Shown one piece after another: positions 7,111 to 14,566 of a DNA stretch of 18,687 bases. Origin of the DNA: an uncultured Flavobacteriales bacterium (lineage in GTDB: Bacteria > Bacteroidota > Bacteroidia > Flavobacteriales_E > Vicingaceae); contig CALCHN010000062.1 in assembly GCA_937901255.1 (NCBI GenBank), positions 1 to 18,687 of the forward strand, in the 5' to 3' direction. How positions within the stretch are numbered: position 1 is the stretch's first letter; each line of letters starts with the position of its first letter. The notes under the pieces are model-generated. The model did not search any database and had not been told where the DNA came from. It saw only the letters and a list, made by a program, of their open reading frames with translations. A program made the position numbers and the translations under genes.

Positions 7111-7569
7111 ATGAAACAATTATTGTATGTAGTAGCATTTAGTACATTACTTTTTGCTTGCGGAAATAACGAAGAAAGCCAAATTACATCAGATTTAATT
7201 AACAATCCAATAACTGCATCAGATTCTGCTGCTGTTGACCAAGATAATTTACCATTTTTTGAATTTGAAGAAGAAGTAAAAGACTTTGGTCAAATTACTC
7301 AAGGTGAGTCTGTTAAAACTGTATTTAAATTCAGAAATGTAGGAAAAAGCAACTTAATTATTTCTTCGGCTCAAGGAAGCTGTGGTTGTACTGTACCACA
7401 ATGGCCAAAAGAACCTATTAAGCCAGGAGAAAAAGGAGAAATTGAAGTAGTTTTTAATTCAGAAGGGAAATCAGGACTGCAAAACAAAACCATTACCTTA
7501 GTGGCTAATACTATTCCAAATACTAAGGTTATTGCTTTAAAAGGAGAAATTTTAGCTCCATCTAAATAA
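7111..7569 (+). CDS. DUF1573 domain-containing lipoprotein
   Basis: The 152-aa protein starts MKQLLYVVAFSTLLFAC, with a lipobox ending at Cys17 followed by GNNEES, so it is predicted to be a lipoprotein. A short Asp/Ser-rich linker leads to a DUF1573 Ig-like/ASH-type domain (about 48-150). Its signature segments are EEVKDFGQITQGESVKTVFKF, the GSCGCTVPQWPKEPIKPGE block, and FNSEGKSGLQNKTITLVAN. The GSCGCT motif is typical of the family, and its exact function is unknown. The gene is directly upstream of yajC (28-nt gap). A DUF1573-yajC neighbourhood recurs in Bacteroidota, which suggests an envelope or secretion-related context. Confidence 0.93.
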   Translation: MKQLLYVVAFSTLLFACGNNEESQITSDLINNPITASDSAAVDQDNLPFFEFEEEVKDFGQITQGESVKTVFKFRNVGKSNLIISSAQGSCGCTVPQWPKEPIKPGEKGEIEVVFNSEGKSGLQNKTITLVANTIPNTKVIALKGEILAPSK

Positions 7570-7597
7570 TATTTTTTTACATCTATAAATTATAAAA

Positions 7598-7918
7598 ATG
7601 AACACAATTTTATTAATGGCATCTCCTGAGGGAGAACAAGGCGGAGGATTACAAACAATATTAATGTTTGGTCTTATTTTTCTAGTATTTTACTTCTTTA
7701 TGATAAGACCTCAAATGAAAAAACAAAAAGAACTTAAAAAATTTAGAGAAGCATTACAAAAAGGGGCTAAAATTGTTACCATTGGTGGTATTCACGGGAA
7801 AATTGTTGAAGTGAAAGATGAAACAGCCATAATTGAAGTTGAAGGCGGAAACAGATTAAAAATTGAAAAAGCTGCTATAGCAAAAGAATTTTCAGCTGAA
7901 GAAATGGAGAAAAGTTAA
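7598..7918 (+). CDS. yajC: Preprotein translocase subunit YajC
   Basis: This 106-aa inner-membrane protein has one transmembrane helix (about 21-38, LQTILMFGLIFLVFYFFMIRP) followed by the KKQKELKKFREALQKGAKIVTIGGIHGKI region and a small beta domain. This is the standard YajC layout. YajC associates with SecDF and the SecYEG translocon and is dispensable in many bacteria. The ATG at 7598 is supported by the family's short N-terminal extension. The stop codon lies in the loop of a terminator-like hairpin (7902-7935), so the 3' end of the coding sequence is part of that structure. Confidence 0.95.
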   Translation: MNTILLMASPEGEQGGGLQTILMFGLIFLVFYFFMIRPQMKKQKELKKFREALQKGAKIVTIGGIHGKIVEVKDETAIIEVEGGNRLKIEKAAIAKEFSAEEMEKS

Positions 7919-7935
7919 TTTTCTCCATTTTTTTT
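7902..7935 (+). terminator. Hairpin plus T run overlapping the yajC stop codon
   Basis: A perfect 12-bp stem pairs 7902-7913 with 7919-7930 around the loop GTTAA, which contains the yajC stop codon TAA (7916-7918). A run of T follows. It looks like an intrinsic terminator made partly of coding sequence and placed 12 nt before the coaE ATG. Confidence 0.7.
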
Positions 7936-7947
7936 ATCTAAACAATT

Positions 7948-8541
7948 ATGAATAAATCGGTTAAAAAAACCATTATTATTGGACTTACCGGTGGTATCGG
8001 TAGTGGAAAATCTACCATTGCCGAAATATTTACTACACTAAAAATTCCTGTTTTCAATTCTGATCTTGAGGCTAAACAGCTTTACTCCCACCCTGAAGTA
8101 AAACAACAAATTATCACACTTTTTGGAAATGTTTATAACTCCGAAAATCAACTCGATAAAAAGGCCTTAGCCAATATTGTTTTTAATGATGATAAAAAAC
8201 TTCAACAACTCAACAATATTATTCATCCAGCAGTAAAAAAACTTTTTGATACTTGGGTAAATAAAAACAACCACGCTCCTATTTTAATTAAAGAGGCAGC
8301 CATTTTAATAGAGTCGGGCGCTGCCAAACAAGTTGATAAAATAATTGTTGTTACCGCTCCTAAAAAAGAAAGAATTAAGAGAGTAATGCAACGCGATAAT
8401 GTTTCCGAAAAAGAAGTTGTTGCAAGAATGAGTAAACAACTACCAGAAGAAAAATTAATTGCTCAAGCAGATTTCATCATCAAAAATGATAATAAGCAGT
8501 TGGTAATTCCTCAGGTGTTAGAAATTTTAAAGAAACTATAA
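7948..8541 (+). CDS. coaE: Dephospho-CoA kinase
   Basis: A 197-aa P-loop kinase for the last step of coenzyme A synthesis: ATP plus 3'-dephospho-CoA gives CoA. The Walker A motif GGIGSGKST lies at residues 15-23. The family's core follows: PVFNSDLEAKQLYS (substrate region with the conserved Asp), IIHPAVKKLFDTW, the PILIKEAAILIESG segment, and the lid stretch APKKERIKRVMQRDN. The length is normal for the family. The gene follows yajC by 29 nt, but a terminator-like hairpin intervenes and no clear promoter is visible, so expression may depend on readthrough. In many Bacteroidota a YbbR-like gene lies between yajC and coaE, and it is absent here. Confidence 0.95.
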   Translation: MNKSVKKTIIIGLTGGIGSGKSTIAEIFTTLKIPVFNSDLEAKQLYSHPEVKQQIITLFGNVYNSENQLDKKALANIVFNDDKKLQQLNNIIHPAVKKLFDTWVNKNNHAPILIKEAAILIESGAAKQVDKIIVVTAPKKERIKRVMQRDNVSEKEVVARMSKQLPEEKLIAQADFIIKNDNKQLVIPQVLEILKKL

Positions 8542-8559
8542 CAATTAAATAAACGCATC

Positions 8560-9471
8560 TCAAAAATACAACCAATAAAAGTTAGTAGCACTATTGCTAT
8601 TGAATTCTATTGTAGGCAAAGGAAATTTCAAAAATCCGAAAGCTCCTAACACTGTATTAGCAAATTTACTTTTGGTTTTTATACGCATTAAATCCACATC
8701 TAACGAAAGGTAAAATTGGCGTTGTCGCTCAATCTCTGGATAGGAATTGTTATTAAATGCTCCTAACATTCCATCTGCTCCATAACCAACAGCAAGATTC
8801 AACCATTTTGGGAATTTACTTTCTTCACCTAAAAATGAGGCAATATTAGCACTCATCCAATAGGTTTGCCCGTTGTAATCTTTTAGCATGTTTTGAGCTA
8901 AATTCTCTCCCAATAAATTCGGACGTTTTTCCCAATAATCACTTTGATGAAAAGAATATTTGAGTAAAATTCGTTGTTCTTGCCAAGCCATTTGCTGTGC
9001 TATAAAAAATCCAGACCCGGCAGTATTTACAGCTACATCGCCCCACGAAAATCCCCATTCGGAAGAAAAGCCATCAAAAACTTCTACGGAAGTTAAGAAA
9101 AACAAGCCCAACGTTCCTCCGCACCATACCGATTTTTTCTCATTCACTCCACACCATTTTAGGGCTTCATAACCAGCAAAACCAACATAATAAGCCGTAA
9201 CTCCATGACCAATTTTATCCATTTGAAGCCACTCATCGTTGTCATTAAAAAAATGAAAAGAACTGCTTGGAACATCTTTGTACCAAAGTGTATAAAGTCC
9301 TGTCATTGCTGCAGTATAACCAACACTTTCTGCTACAATAACCGTTTTTAATCTTTTAGTATTAATAGTATCTTGCTGAGCAAACAATAGTTTGCTTACT
9401 GAAAATACGATTGCTAATATGAAAAGTTGATGTTTAGTAATGATGTTTGAATTTATATTAGCCCCTCTCAA
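8560..9471 (-). CDS. DUF2279 domain-containing exported protein (start codon uncertain)
   Basis: A protein of up to 303 residues. A signal-peptide-like segment (KHQLFILAIVFSVSKLLFAQ) precedes the mature part. The DUF2279 region (about 45-175) has MDKIGHGVTAYYVGFAGYEAL, the SVEVFDGFSSEWGFSWGDVAVNT segment, and YDYW-like aromatic repeats. A C-terminal region predicted to be beta-rich follows. Members are Bacteroidota outer-envelope proteins of unknown function. The frame has no ATG before the signal peptide. The only standard start upstream is a TTG (9469-9471) inside a repeat element. ATC and ATT codons at about 9439-9444 lie where the ATG of the similarly arranged gene at 11663 lies, so the start may be non-canonical or mutated. 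The gene converges with coaE with an 18-nt gap and no clear terminator. Confidence 0.8.
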   Translation of the reverse strand: MRGANINSNIITKHQLFILAIVFSVSKLLFAQQDTINTKRLKTVIVAESVGYTAAMTGLYTLWYKDVPSSSFHFFNDNDEWLQMDKIGHGVTAYYVGFAGYEALKWCGVNEKKSVWCGGTLGLFFLTSVEVFDGFSSEWGFSWGDVAVNTAGSGFFIAQQMAWQEQRILLKYSFHQSDYWEKRPNLLGENLAQNMLKDYNGQTYWMSANIASFLGEESKFPKWLNLAVGYGADGMLGAFNNNSYPEIERQRQFYLSLDVDLMRIKTKSKFANTVLGAFGFLKFPLPTIEFNSNSATNFYWLYF

Positions 9472-9606
9472 AAACTCTCTAAATCCCCTGAAGGGGACTT
9501 TTCCAACACGTAATGTAATTGTTATTCGTTAATTGTTAATTTATTCATTTTTTTGCGATGAGCTTCACTCAACGCTATTAAATCTCGCTCCTTCGGAGCT
9601 TTGTAG
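9461..9606. repeat. Composite palindromic intergenic repeat, copy 1
   Basis: The element begins with AGCCCCTC and contains the palindrome CCCCTGAAGGGG (9485-9496), then GGACTTTTCCAAC (9495-9507). An AT-rich spacer and a CGATGAGCTTCACTC segment follow, then the hairpin GCTCCTTCGGAGC (9587-9599). Copy 2 at 11680-11815 shares this order. The first ~70 nt also match, in inverse orientation, copy 3 at 16334-16404. It fills the 239-nt gap between two minus-strand genes and overlaps the TTG proposed as the DUF2279 start. Confidence 0.8.
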
Positions 9607-9671
9607 TTTATAGTTACAAAATCTCTAATACCGTAAAATTAGTTTTTCAATGAAAAACATTTTTCGGGATT

Positions 9672-9706
9672 TCTAATCTCTAATTTCTAATCTCCAATTT
9701 CTAATC
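9672..9706. repeat. Heptanucleotide tandem repeat, locus 1
   Basis: Five 7-bp units in strict phase: TCTAATC, TCTAATT, TCTAATC, TCCAATT, TCTAATC. It lies just before the stop codon of the downstream minus-strand gene. Related heptads occur at 12266-12293, 16313-16326 and 18585-18619. Confidence 0.85.
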
Positions 9707-9710
9707 ACTC

Positions 9711-11663
9711 TCATTCCACCACTTTAAAAGCAGTTCTTCTGTTTTCCGCTCTTCCTTCCTCGGTATCGTTGTCAGCAATTGGAGAAGTATCTCCGTAGCC
9801 TTTAGTTAAAAGTCTTTCAGCGTTTATTCCATTGCTTACCAAATAATCTTTTACTGCTTTAGCTCTATTGTCCGATAAAATTTGATTGTCTTTTTTATTA
9901 CCAACATTATCGGTATGTCCGCCCAATTCAATTTTTAAGTTCGGATTTTCATCTAAGAAAGTTACTAATTTATTTAACTCAGCTTTAGATGTTGGTTTTA
10001 AATCGAATTTAGCTGTTTCAAAAAATACATTTTTCAATACTACCTCTTTTCCTGCCTCAATTCTACTTAAAGGAACATCTTTTTTGAAAGGCTCGTAAGA
10101 AGTTCCGTGCGTTAATTTAAAATTCTCTGAGTAAAACAAATATCCTTTTTTAGAAACATTCAATGCATATTCTTTATTTGGAGGTAAAGAAACCAAGTAT
10201 TTTCCTGTTGCTCCATCCGAAAATGAAGTTACAACTACATTACCTGTTTCAACATCTATCAACTCAAATTTGGCAGCCAATTTATCATTATTGCTTTCAT
10301 CATAAACAATACCTGATAAATAAGTAACTTCTTCGGCTCTGGCATGTTCTGGCAATTCAAATTGATATAAATCTAAACTTCCCAAACCACCTTCTCTGTC
10401 GGAAGCAAAATAAGCTGTTTTTCCATCAGCACTAACTAACAAACTGTTTTCATCATTATGTGTATTAATGGGATATCCTAAGTTGATAGGTGTTGTCCAC
10501 TCGCCATTTTCATCTTTAGTAGATTTATAAATATCTAATCCGCCCATGCCTGGGTGTCCGTTAGAAGAAAAATATAAGGTTTTACCATCAGGATGAATAA
10601 AAACCGATTCTTCTGTTGCTGCAGTATTAATAACCTTACTCAATGGTGTAGGTTTTGTCCAATTGCCATCTTCTTGTAATTCTGTCATGTAAATATCTTG
10701 CTGACGATCTTGACCTCTTCCAAAACCTCTTATAAAATACAAGGTTTTTCCATCGGAAGAAAAAGAAGGTTGCGTTTCCCAATTTCTGGAATTTACCGGT
10801 TCGCCTAAGTTTCTTGGAAAGCTCCAATCATTTCCTGATTTAAATGAATAGAACAAATCGCAACTTCCAAAGCCATTTTTACCTTTTCCGTAACCTTCAT
10901 AAGGGTCGGCACAAATAGTAAAAATTAAAAAATTTCCGTTTGCGGATAAGGTTGGTGCACCTTCATTGTTATAACTATTTACACCTTTTACATTAATACC
11001 TGTCTTCCAATTATGCCCATCAAAATAGCTTACAAAAAAATCTTCATTAAACCCTGTTGGTGTACTTGGGTCGTTTAATCTTCTGGTATATAGTAAGGTT
11101 TTTCCATCTGCCGAAAGAGCTGGGAAATATTCAGGAAGCTCAGAATTTACACCTTTCCCCATGTTTTTAGGTTCAAAAGGAACAGGGTTTTTCAATGCTT
11201 CCATAGCAAACTCACAATCTCTCAATCCATCATTGGCTAAGTGTTTCATCATTAATGGAGCATCGGTAAACTTAAAATAATTGGTAAAATGTTTTTTAGC
11301 CTCTTCATATTTTCCAACTTTTAAAAGTAAGGCACCTAAAGAAGCATGGGCTTCAGGAAATAAATCATACTTAGCTTCAATAGATTTGGTGTAATAAACG
11401 ATAGCTTGCTCGTAGTTGGCTTTTTCGGTGTAAACATAAGCCAATAGTAAAGCAGCCTCAGCAAAATTAGGGTCTTTTTCTAAAGCTAATAAAAATTTTA
11501 TTTCTGCTAAATCATTATTTCTGGAATCGTATAAGCCTTTCCCTTCATTGTATAATTTAACTGCTTTTTTATTATCGGAGCTAAGTGTTGGTTGTGCTAC
11601 CGTACAGTTAATTAAAAAAAGTACACTTACTACCGATAAAATTATTTTTGTGCTGATGTTCAT
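9711..11663 (-). CDS. PorE-like TPR / PD40 propeller / OmpA C-terminal envelope protein
   Basis: The 650-aa protein has a signal peptide (MNISTKIILSVVSVLFLINC..., with a possible but imperfect lipobox at Cys20 or a cut before QPTLS). TPR helices follow (about 30-130). Five PD40/WD40-like motifs with SADGKTLLYTRR-type cores form a beta-propeller (about 170-460). A CarboxypepD_reg-like beta domain (about 465-535) precedes an OmpA peptidoglycan-binding domain (about 545-650, FFETAKFDLKPTS, GGHTDNVGN, LSDNRAKAVKDYL). This order matches PorE, an accessory of the type IX secretion system and gliding machinery, and relatives in Bacteroidota. No other T9SS gene is in the window, so the function is inferred. 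The start is set at the ATG at 11661-11663. The longer frame to 11717 only translates a repeat element. Confidence 0.88.
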   Translation of the reverse strand: MNISTKIILSVVSVLFLINCTVAQPTLSSDNKKAVKLYNEGKGLYDSRNNDLAEIKFLLALEKDPNFAEAALLLAYVYTEKANYEQAIVYYTKSIEAKYDLFPEAHASLGALLLKVGKYEEAKKHFTNYFKFTDAPLMMKHLANDGLRDCEFAMEALKNPVPFEPKNMGKGVNSELPEYFPALSADGKTLLYTRRLNDPSTPTGFNEDFFVSYFDGHNWKTGINVKGVNSYNNEGAPTLSANGNFLIFTICADPYEGYGKGKNGFGSCDLFYSFKSGNDWSFPRNLGEPVNSRNWETQPSFSSDGKTLYFIRGFGRGQDRQQDIYMTELQEDGNWTKPTPLSKVINTAATEESVFIHPDGKTLYFSSNGHPGMGGLDIYKSTKDENGEWTTPINLGYPINTHNDENSLLVSADGKTAYFASDREGGLGSLDLYQFELPEHARAEEVTYLSGIVYDESNNDKLAAKFELIDVETGNVVVTSFSDGATGKYLVSLPPNKEYALNVSKKGYLFYSENFKLTHGTSYEPFKKDVPLSRIEAGKEVVLKNVFFETAKFDLKPTSKAELNKLVTFLDENPNLKIELGGHTDNVGNKKDNQILSDNRAKAVKDYLVSNGINAERLLTKGYGDTSPIADNDTEEGRAENRRTAFKVVE

Positions 11664-11679
11664 GTTGTTGTTTGTTATT

Positions 11680-11815
11680 AGCCCCTCCCAACCTCCCCAA
11701 AAGGGAGGAGTTTCCATCGCTCATTTCCAGTTATTAATTCAATTTATTTTAAATTCATTTCGATGACCTATAAGTCATCTCTTTATTATTAATTACGCTC
11801 CTTCGGAGCTTTATT
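11680..11815. repeat. Composite palindromic intergenic repeat, copy 2
   Basis: It has the same order as copy 1: AGCCCCTCCCA, a CTCC...GGAG palindrome (11691-11711) ending in GTTTCCA, an AT-rich spacer with AATTCATTT, the hairpin GATGACCTATAAGTCATC (11762-11779), then GCTCCTTCGGAGC (11797-11809) and an AT tail. It lies directly upstream of the PorE-like ATG and directly downstream of the TonB-domain gene's stop codon. Confidence 0.8.
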
Positions 11816-11820
11816 ATTAG

Positions 11821-12243
11821 TTATTTTAATTCAATTTGTATTGGCATTGTGTAAGAAGATTCTATAGGTTTTCCATTTTTATAAGCTGGTTTCCAATCAG
11901 GCATTTGTTTAAATATTTCAATTATTTTTTCATCAATTACTTTACTTATACTTTTTAAGACAACAAAATCTTTCAACTTTCCCGATTTTTCAACTGTAAA
12001 TTTTAAATGCATTTTTGTTCTAATATTTCCTTCAAAATCATCGTTTTCAACTACAAGTCTCTCTAGTATGAACTTATATAACTCTTGTTTTCCTCCAGGA
12101 AATTCTGCTACAATGTTATTTTTTAAACTATCTTCTGTTTGGAGATAAACACTATCAGAATTTAAACCATACGATTCAACTACAACAAGTTGAAAAGACA
12201 AAATGAACATTACTAATTTTAATATTTTATTAATTCTCATCAT
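11821..12243 (-). CDS. Exported stand-alone TonB C-terminal-domain protein
   Basis: A 140-aa protein with an N-terminal signal peptide (MMRINKILKLVMFILSFQLVVVESYG) followed by a TonB_C-like fold. The segments AEFPGGKQELYKFI, RTKMHLKFTVEKSGKLKDFVV and MPDWKPAYKNGKPIESSYTMPI match the MP.WkPg..nGkpv....lPi.f pattern of Bacteroidota energy-transducer TonB proteins. There is no cytoplasmic/transmembrane anchor plus Pro-rich linker as in true TonB, so it cannot energise receptors in the classical way. In Bacteroidota such free domains are common and poorly characterised. It may be co-transcribed with recG, which ends 53 nt upstream across a heptad repeat. Two adjacent ATG codons (12243 and 12240) could start it. 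Confidence 0.82.
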   Translation of the reverse strand: MMRINKILKLVMFILSFQLVVVESYGLNSDSVYLQTEDSLKNNIVAEFPGGKQELYKFILERLVVENDDFEGNIRTKMHLKFTVEKSGKLKDFVVLKSISKVIDEKIIEIFKQMPDWKPAYKNGKPIESSYTMPIQIELK

Positions 12244-12265
12244 TATATATGCAAACCAACTTCAA

Positions 12266-12293
12266 ACTAATCTCTAATTTCAAATTTCTAATC
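12266..12293. repeat. Heptanucleotide tandem repeat, locus 2
   Basis: Four 7-bp units in phase: ACTAATC, TCTAATT, TCAAATT, TCTAATC. It lies in the 53-nt gap between recG and the TonB-domain gene. The unit is the same as at 9672-9706. Confidence 0.8.
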
Positions 12294-12296
12294 TTC

Positions 12297-14396
12297 TTAC
12301 GCTATCCTACTCCAATTCGTTTTTTCTTTCACTAACGCTGCTAAAGTAGTTCGCAAACGTACGTTTTTTTCCAATTGTAAATTAATATCTTCTTTTAACA
12401 CATCTACAGCTACATTTCTAGCTGCTTTTAAAATAGCATTATCTTTGGCTAAATCGGCAATTTTCAAATTTAGCAACCCACTTTGTTGCGTTCCTTGTAT
12501 ATCGCCCGGACCTCTTAACCTTAAATCTACCTCTGCAATTTCGAAGCCATCATTAGTTCCTACCATAGTTTGCATTCTTAATCGAGCATCACTACTCAAT
12601 TTATTGCCTGTCATTAATATACAATACGACTGCTCTGCTCCTCTTCCAACTCGCCCTCTAAGCTGATGCAATTGTGATAATCCAAAACGTTCGGCACTTT
12701 CTATTACCATTACCGAAGCATTCGGCACATTTACTCCTACTTCAATTACAGTAGTTGCTACCATTATTTGCGTTTCCCCTTTTACAAAACGTTTCATTTC
12801 AAAATCTTTATCCTCCGGCTTCATTTGCCCGTGAACGATAGAAAGTTGGTAATTAGGTTTAGGAAATTGTCTGGATAAGCTTTCATAACCATCCATCAAA
12901 TCTTTATAATCCATTTTTTGCGATTCTTGGATAAGAGGGTAAACCACATAAATCTGTCTGCCTTTTTCAATCTCTTTTTGCATAAAGCCAAACACTTTTA
13001 AACGAGAAGAATCGTATTGATGGATGGTTTTTATGGCTTTTCTGCCCGGTGGAAGTTCATCAATTACAGAAACATCTAAATCACCATAAAGTGTCATGGC
13101 TAATGTTCGGGGAATAGGAGTGGCTGTCATCACTAACACATGAGGAGCTGCTACATTGTTTTTCTTCCACAATTTGGCTCTTTGTTCTACACCAAAGCGA
13201 TGTTGCTCATCTACAATAGCCAATCCTAATTGTTTGAAAACTACTTTATCTTCTAATATAGCATGCGTGCCAATTAAAATATGTAACGAACCGTTTTCAA
13301 GTTTTTCATGAATTTCTTTACGTTCGGCAGTTTTAGTAGAGCCGGTCAACAACGCTATTTCTATTGGTAAGCCTTGTATCAACTCTTGAATTCCTGCAAA
13401 ATGTTGTTGGGCTAAAATTTCCGTTGGAGCCAACAAACAAGCCTGAAAACCGTTGTCTAACGCCAGCAACATGGTCATTAGAGCTACTATGGTTTTTCCA
13501 CTACCAACATCGCCCTGTAATAAACGATTCATGTGATGTCCGGAGCCTACATCTTTTCTTATTTCTTTGATGACTTTCTTTTGAGCATTGGTTAATTCAA
13601 ACGTTAGCTTTTCATTGTAAAAAGTATTGAACAACTCCCCTACTTCATTAAAAACAAAGCCTTTCATCTGAGTGGTATTGACGGCTTTTTGTCGTAACAA
13701 ACGCAATTGAAGAAAAAACAATTCTTCAAATTTTAGTCGATACAAAGCTTTTTTTAGCAGCAATTCATCTTTTGGCGTGTGAATATTAACTAAGGCTTCC
13801 TCTCTGGAAATGAATTTTAAATTTTGAATGAGTTCGTTGGATAAAGTTTCAGGAATATTTTTATTGATTTGAGCCACCAAGTTTTTTTGGAGCTTAAAAA
13901 TTCCTTTGGAGTTCAATCCTTTTGCCGAAAGTGCTTCTGTTGTAGAGTAAACTGCCTCCATAGCAATTTCGTTGGGAAGCAAAGCTTGGGTTACCTCGTC
14001 CATTTCGGGGTGGGTAATATTGTACCTCCCTTTAAACAAAGTAGGTTTTCCGTAAACAATGTATTGCTGACCAATTTGAACAGAATTTTGCAACCACTTT
14101 ATTCCTTTAAACCACACCAATTCTATCTCTCCTGTTTCATCTTTGAGAGTTGCTGTCATTCTTTTGGCACGTCTTTCTCCAACTACGTTTTTAGTAATAA
14201 TTTTACCTTTAAGTTGGATGTAAGTTTGGTCGGATGAAATTTCCGAAATGGTATATATTTTAGATTTATCTACATACCTAAAAGGAAAATATTCTACTAA
14301 ATGTTTGTAAGTGTAAATACCCAATTCTTTCTTTAGTAGCTCGCCTCTTTGTGGCCCTACTCCCTTTAAATATTCTATTTTGGTATCTAAAAACAC
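12297..14396 (-). CDS. recG: ATP-dependent DNA helicase RecG
   Basis: A 699-aa superfamily 2 helicase that remodels stalled replication forks and Holliday junctions. The N-terminus has the DTKIEYLKGVGPQRGELL helix-hairpin segment and the wedge/OB domain (about 50-140). The helicase core has Walker A GDVGSGKT (about 295-302), the DEQH box in VDEQHRFGVEQR, VMTATPIPRTLAMTLYGDLD (motif III), TTVIEVGVNVPNAS and QLHQLRGRVGRG (motifs V and VI). The C-terminal FEIAEVDLRLRGPGDIQGTQQSG is RecG-specific. The start is set at GTG 14394-14396. A longer frame begins at TTG 14426, but a TActTTTG promoter element overlaps its first codons, so those codons are probably not translated. Confidence 0.95.
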   Translation of the reverse strand: MFLDTKIEYLKGVGPQRGELLKKELGIYTYKHLVEYFPFRYVDKSKIYTISEISSDQTYIQLKGKIITKNVVGERRAKRMTATLKDETGEIELVWFKGIKWLQNSVQIGQQYIVYGKPTLFKGRYNITHPEMDEVTQALLPNEIAMEAVYSTTEALSAKGLNSKGIFKLQKNLVAQINKNIPETLSNELIQNLKFISREEALVNIHTPKDELLLKKALYRLKFEELFFLQLRLLRQKAVNTTQMKGFVFNEVGELFNTFYNEKLTFELTNAQKKVIKEIRKDVGSGHHMNRLLQGDVGSGKTIVALMTMLLALDNGFQACLLAPTEILAQQHFAGIQELIQGLPIEIALLTGSTKTAERKEIHEKLENGSLHILIGTHAILEDKVVFKQLGLAIVDEQHRFGVEQRAKLWKKNNVAAPHVLVMTATPIPRTLAMTLYGDLDVSVIDELPPGRKAIKTIHQYDSSRLKVFGFMQKEIEKGRQIYVVYPLIQESQKMDYKDLMDGYESLSRQFPKPNYQLSIVHGQMKPEDKDFEMKRFVKGETQIMVATTVIEVGVNVPNASVMVIESAERFGLSQLHQLRGRVGRGAEQSYCILMTGNKLSSDARLRMQTMVGTNDGFEIAEVDLRLRGPGDIQGTQQSGLLNLKIADLAKDNAILKAARNVAVDVLKEDINLQLEKNVRLRTTLAALVKEKTNWSRIA

Positions 14397-14415
14397 TTGC
14401 AAAAACTGTATCAAA

Positions 14416-14423
14416 CAAAAGTA
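14416..14423 (-). promoter_or_regulatory. Putative -7 promoter element for recG
   Basis: On the minus strand the site reads TACTTTTG, a full match to TAnnTTTG. It ends 19 nt upstream of the GTG at 14396, so transcription would start a few nucleotides before that codon. This supports the shorter recG reading frame. Confidence 0.5.
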
Positions 14424-14455
14424 CAATTTTAATGTGAAATGAAGTATTGAAAATT

Positions 14456-14489
14456 AACCGCAAAGAAGCAAAGTTTTTCGCAAAGACGC
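14456..14489. repeat. GCAAAG-type intergenic repeat
   Basis: AACCGCAAAGAAGCAAAG is followed by TTTTTCGCAAAGACGC, giving three GCAAAG units. This resembles a dispersed repeat that I know from many Bacteroidota genomes (alternating CGCAAAGA/GCAAAG blocks). It lies upstream of recG next to the cassette-like island. Confidence 0.6.
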
Positions 14490-14566
14490 TATTAAGTTAA
14501 AAAGTTAAAGGTTTGAGGTTAAAAATCCCAAAAAAGCTTTTAGCAAAAAGTTTTTAATTTATTAAA

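Noticed and set aside
9672..9706. The heptad arrays could be mistaken for a CRISPR or telomere-like array.
   Set aside because: There are no unique spacers between repeats, the unit is 7 bp and there are no cas genes. The chromosomal positions beside housekeeping genes argue against telomeres.
11664..11717. An N-terminal extension METPPFWGGWEG... on the PorE-like protein.
   Set aside because: These codons are the translation of composite repeat copy 2. A normal signal peptide begins at the ATG at 11663.
11821..12243. A true TonB protein.
   Set aside because: It has a cleavable-type signal peptide and no cytoplasmic anchor with a Pro-rich linker, and no ExbB or ExbD genes are nearby. Only the C-terminal-like domain is supported.
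13869..14237. A 122-codon open frame on the plus strand inside recG.
   Set aside because: It lies wholly within the strongly supported recG coding sequence on the other strand. Its translation is rich in Cys, Phe and Ser with no domain pattern, so it is a shadow frame.
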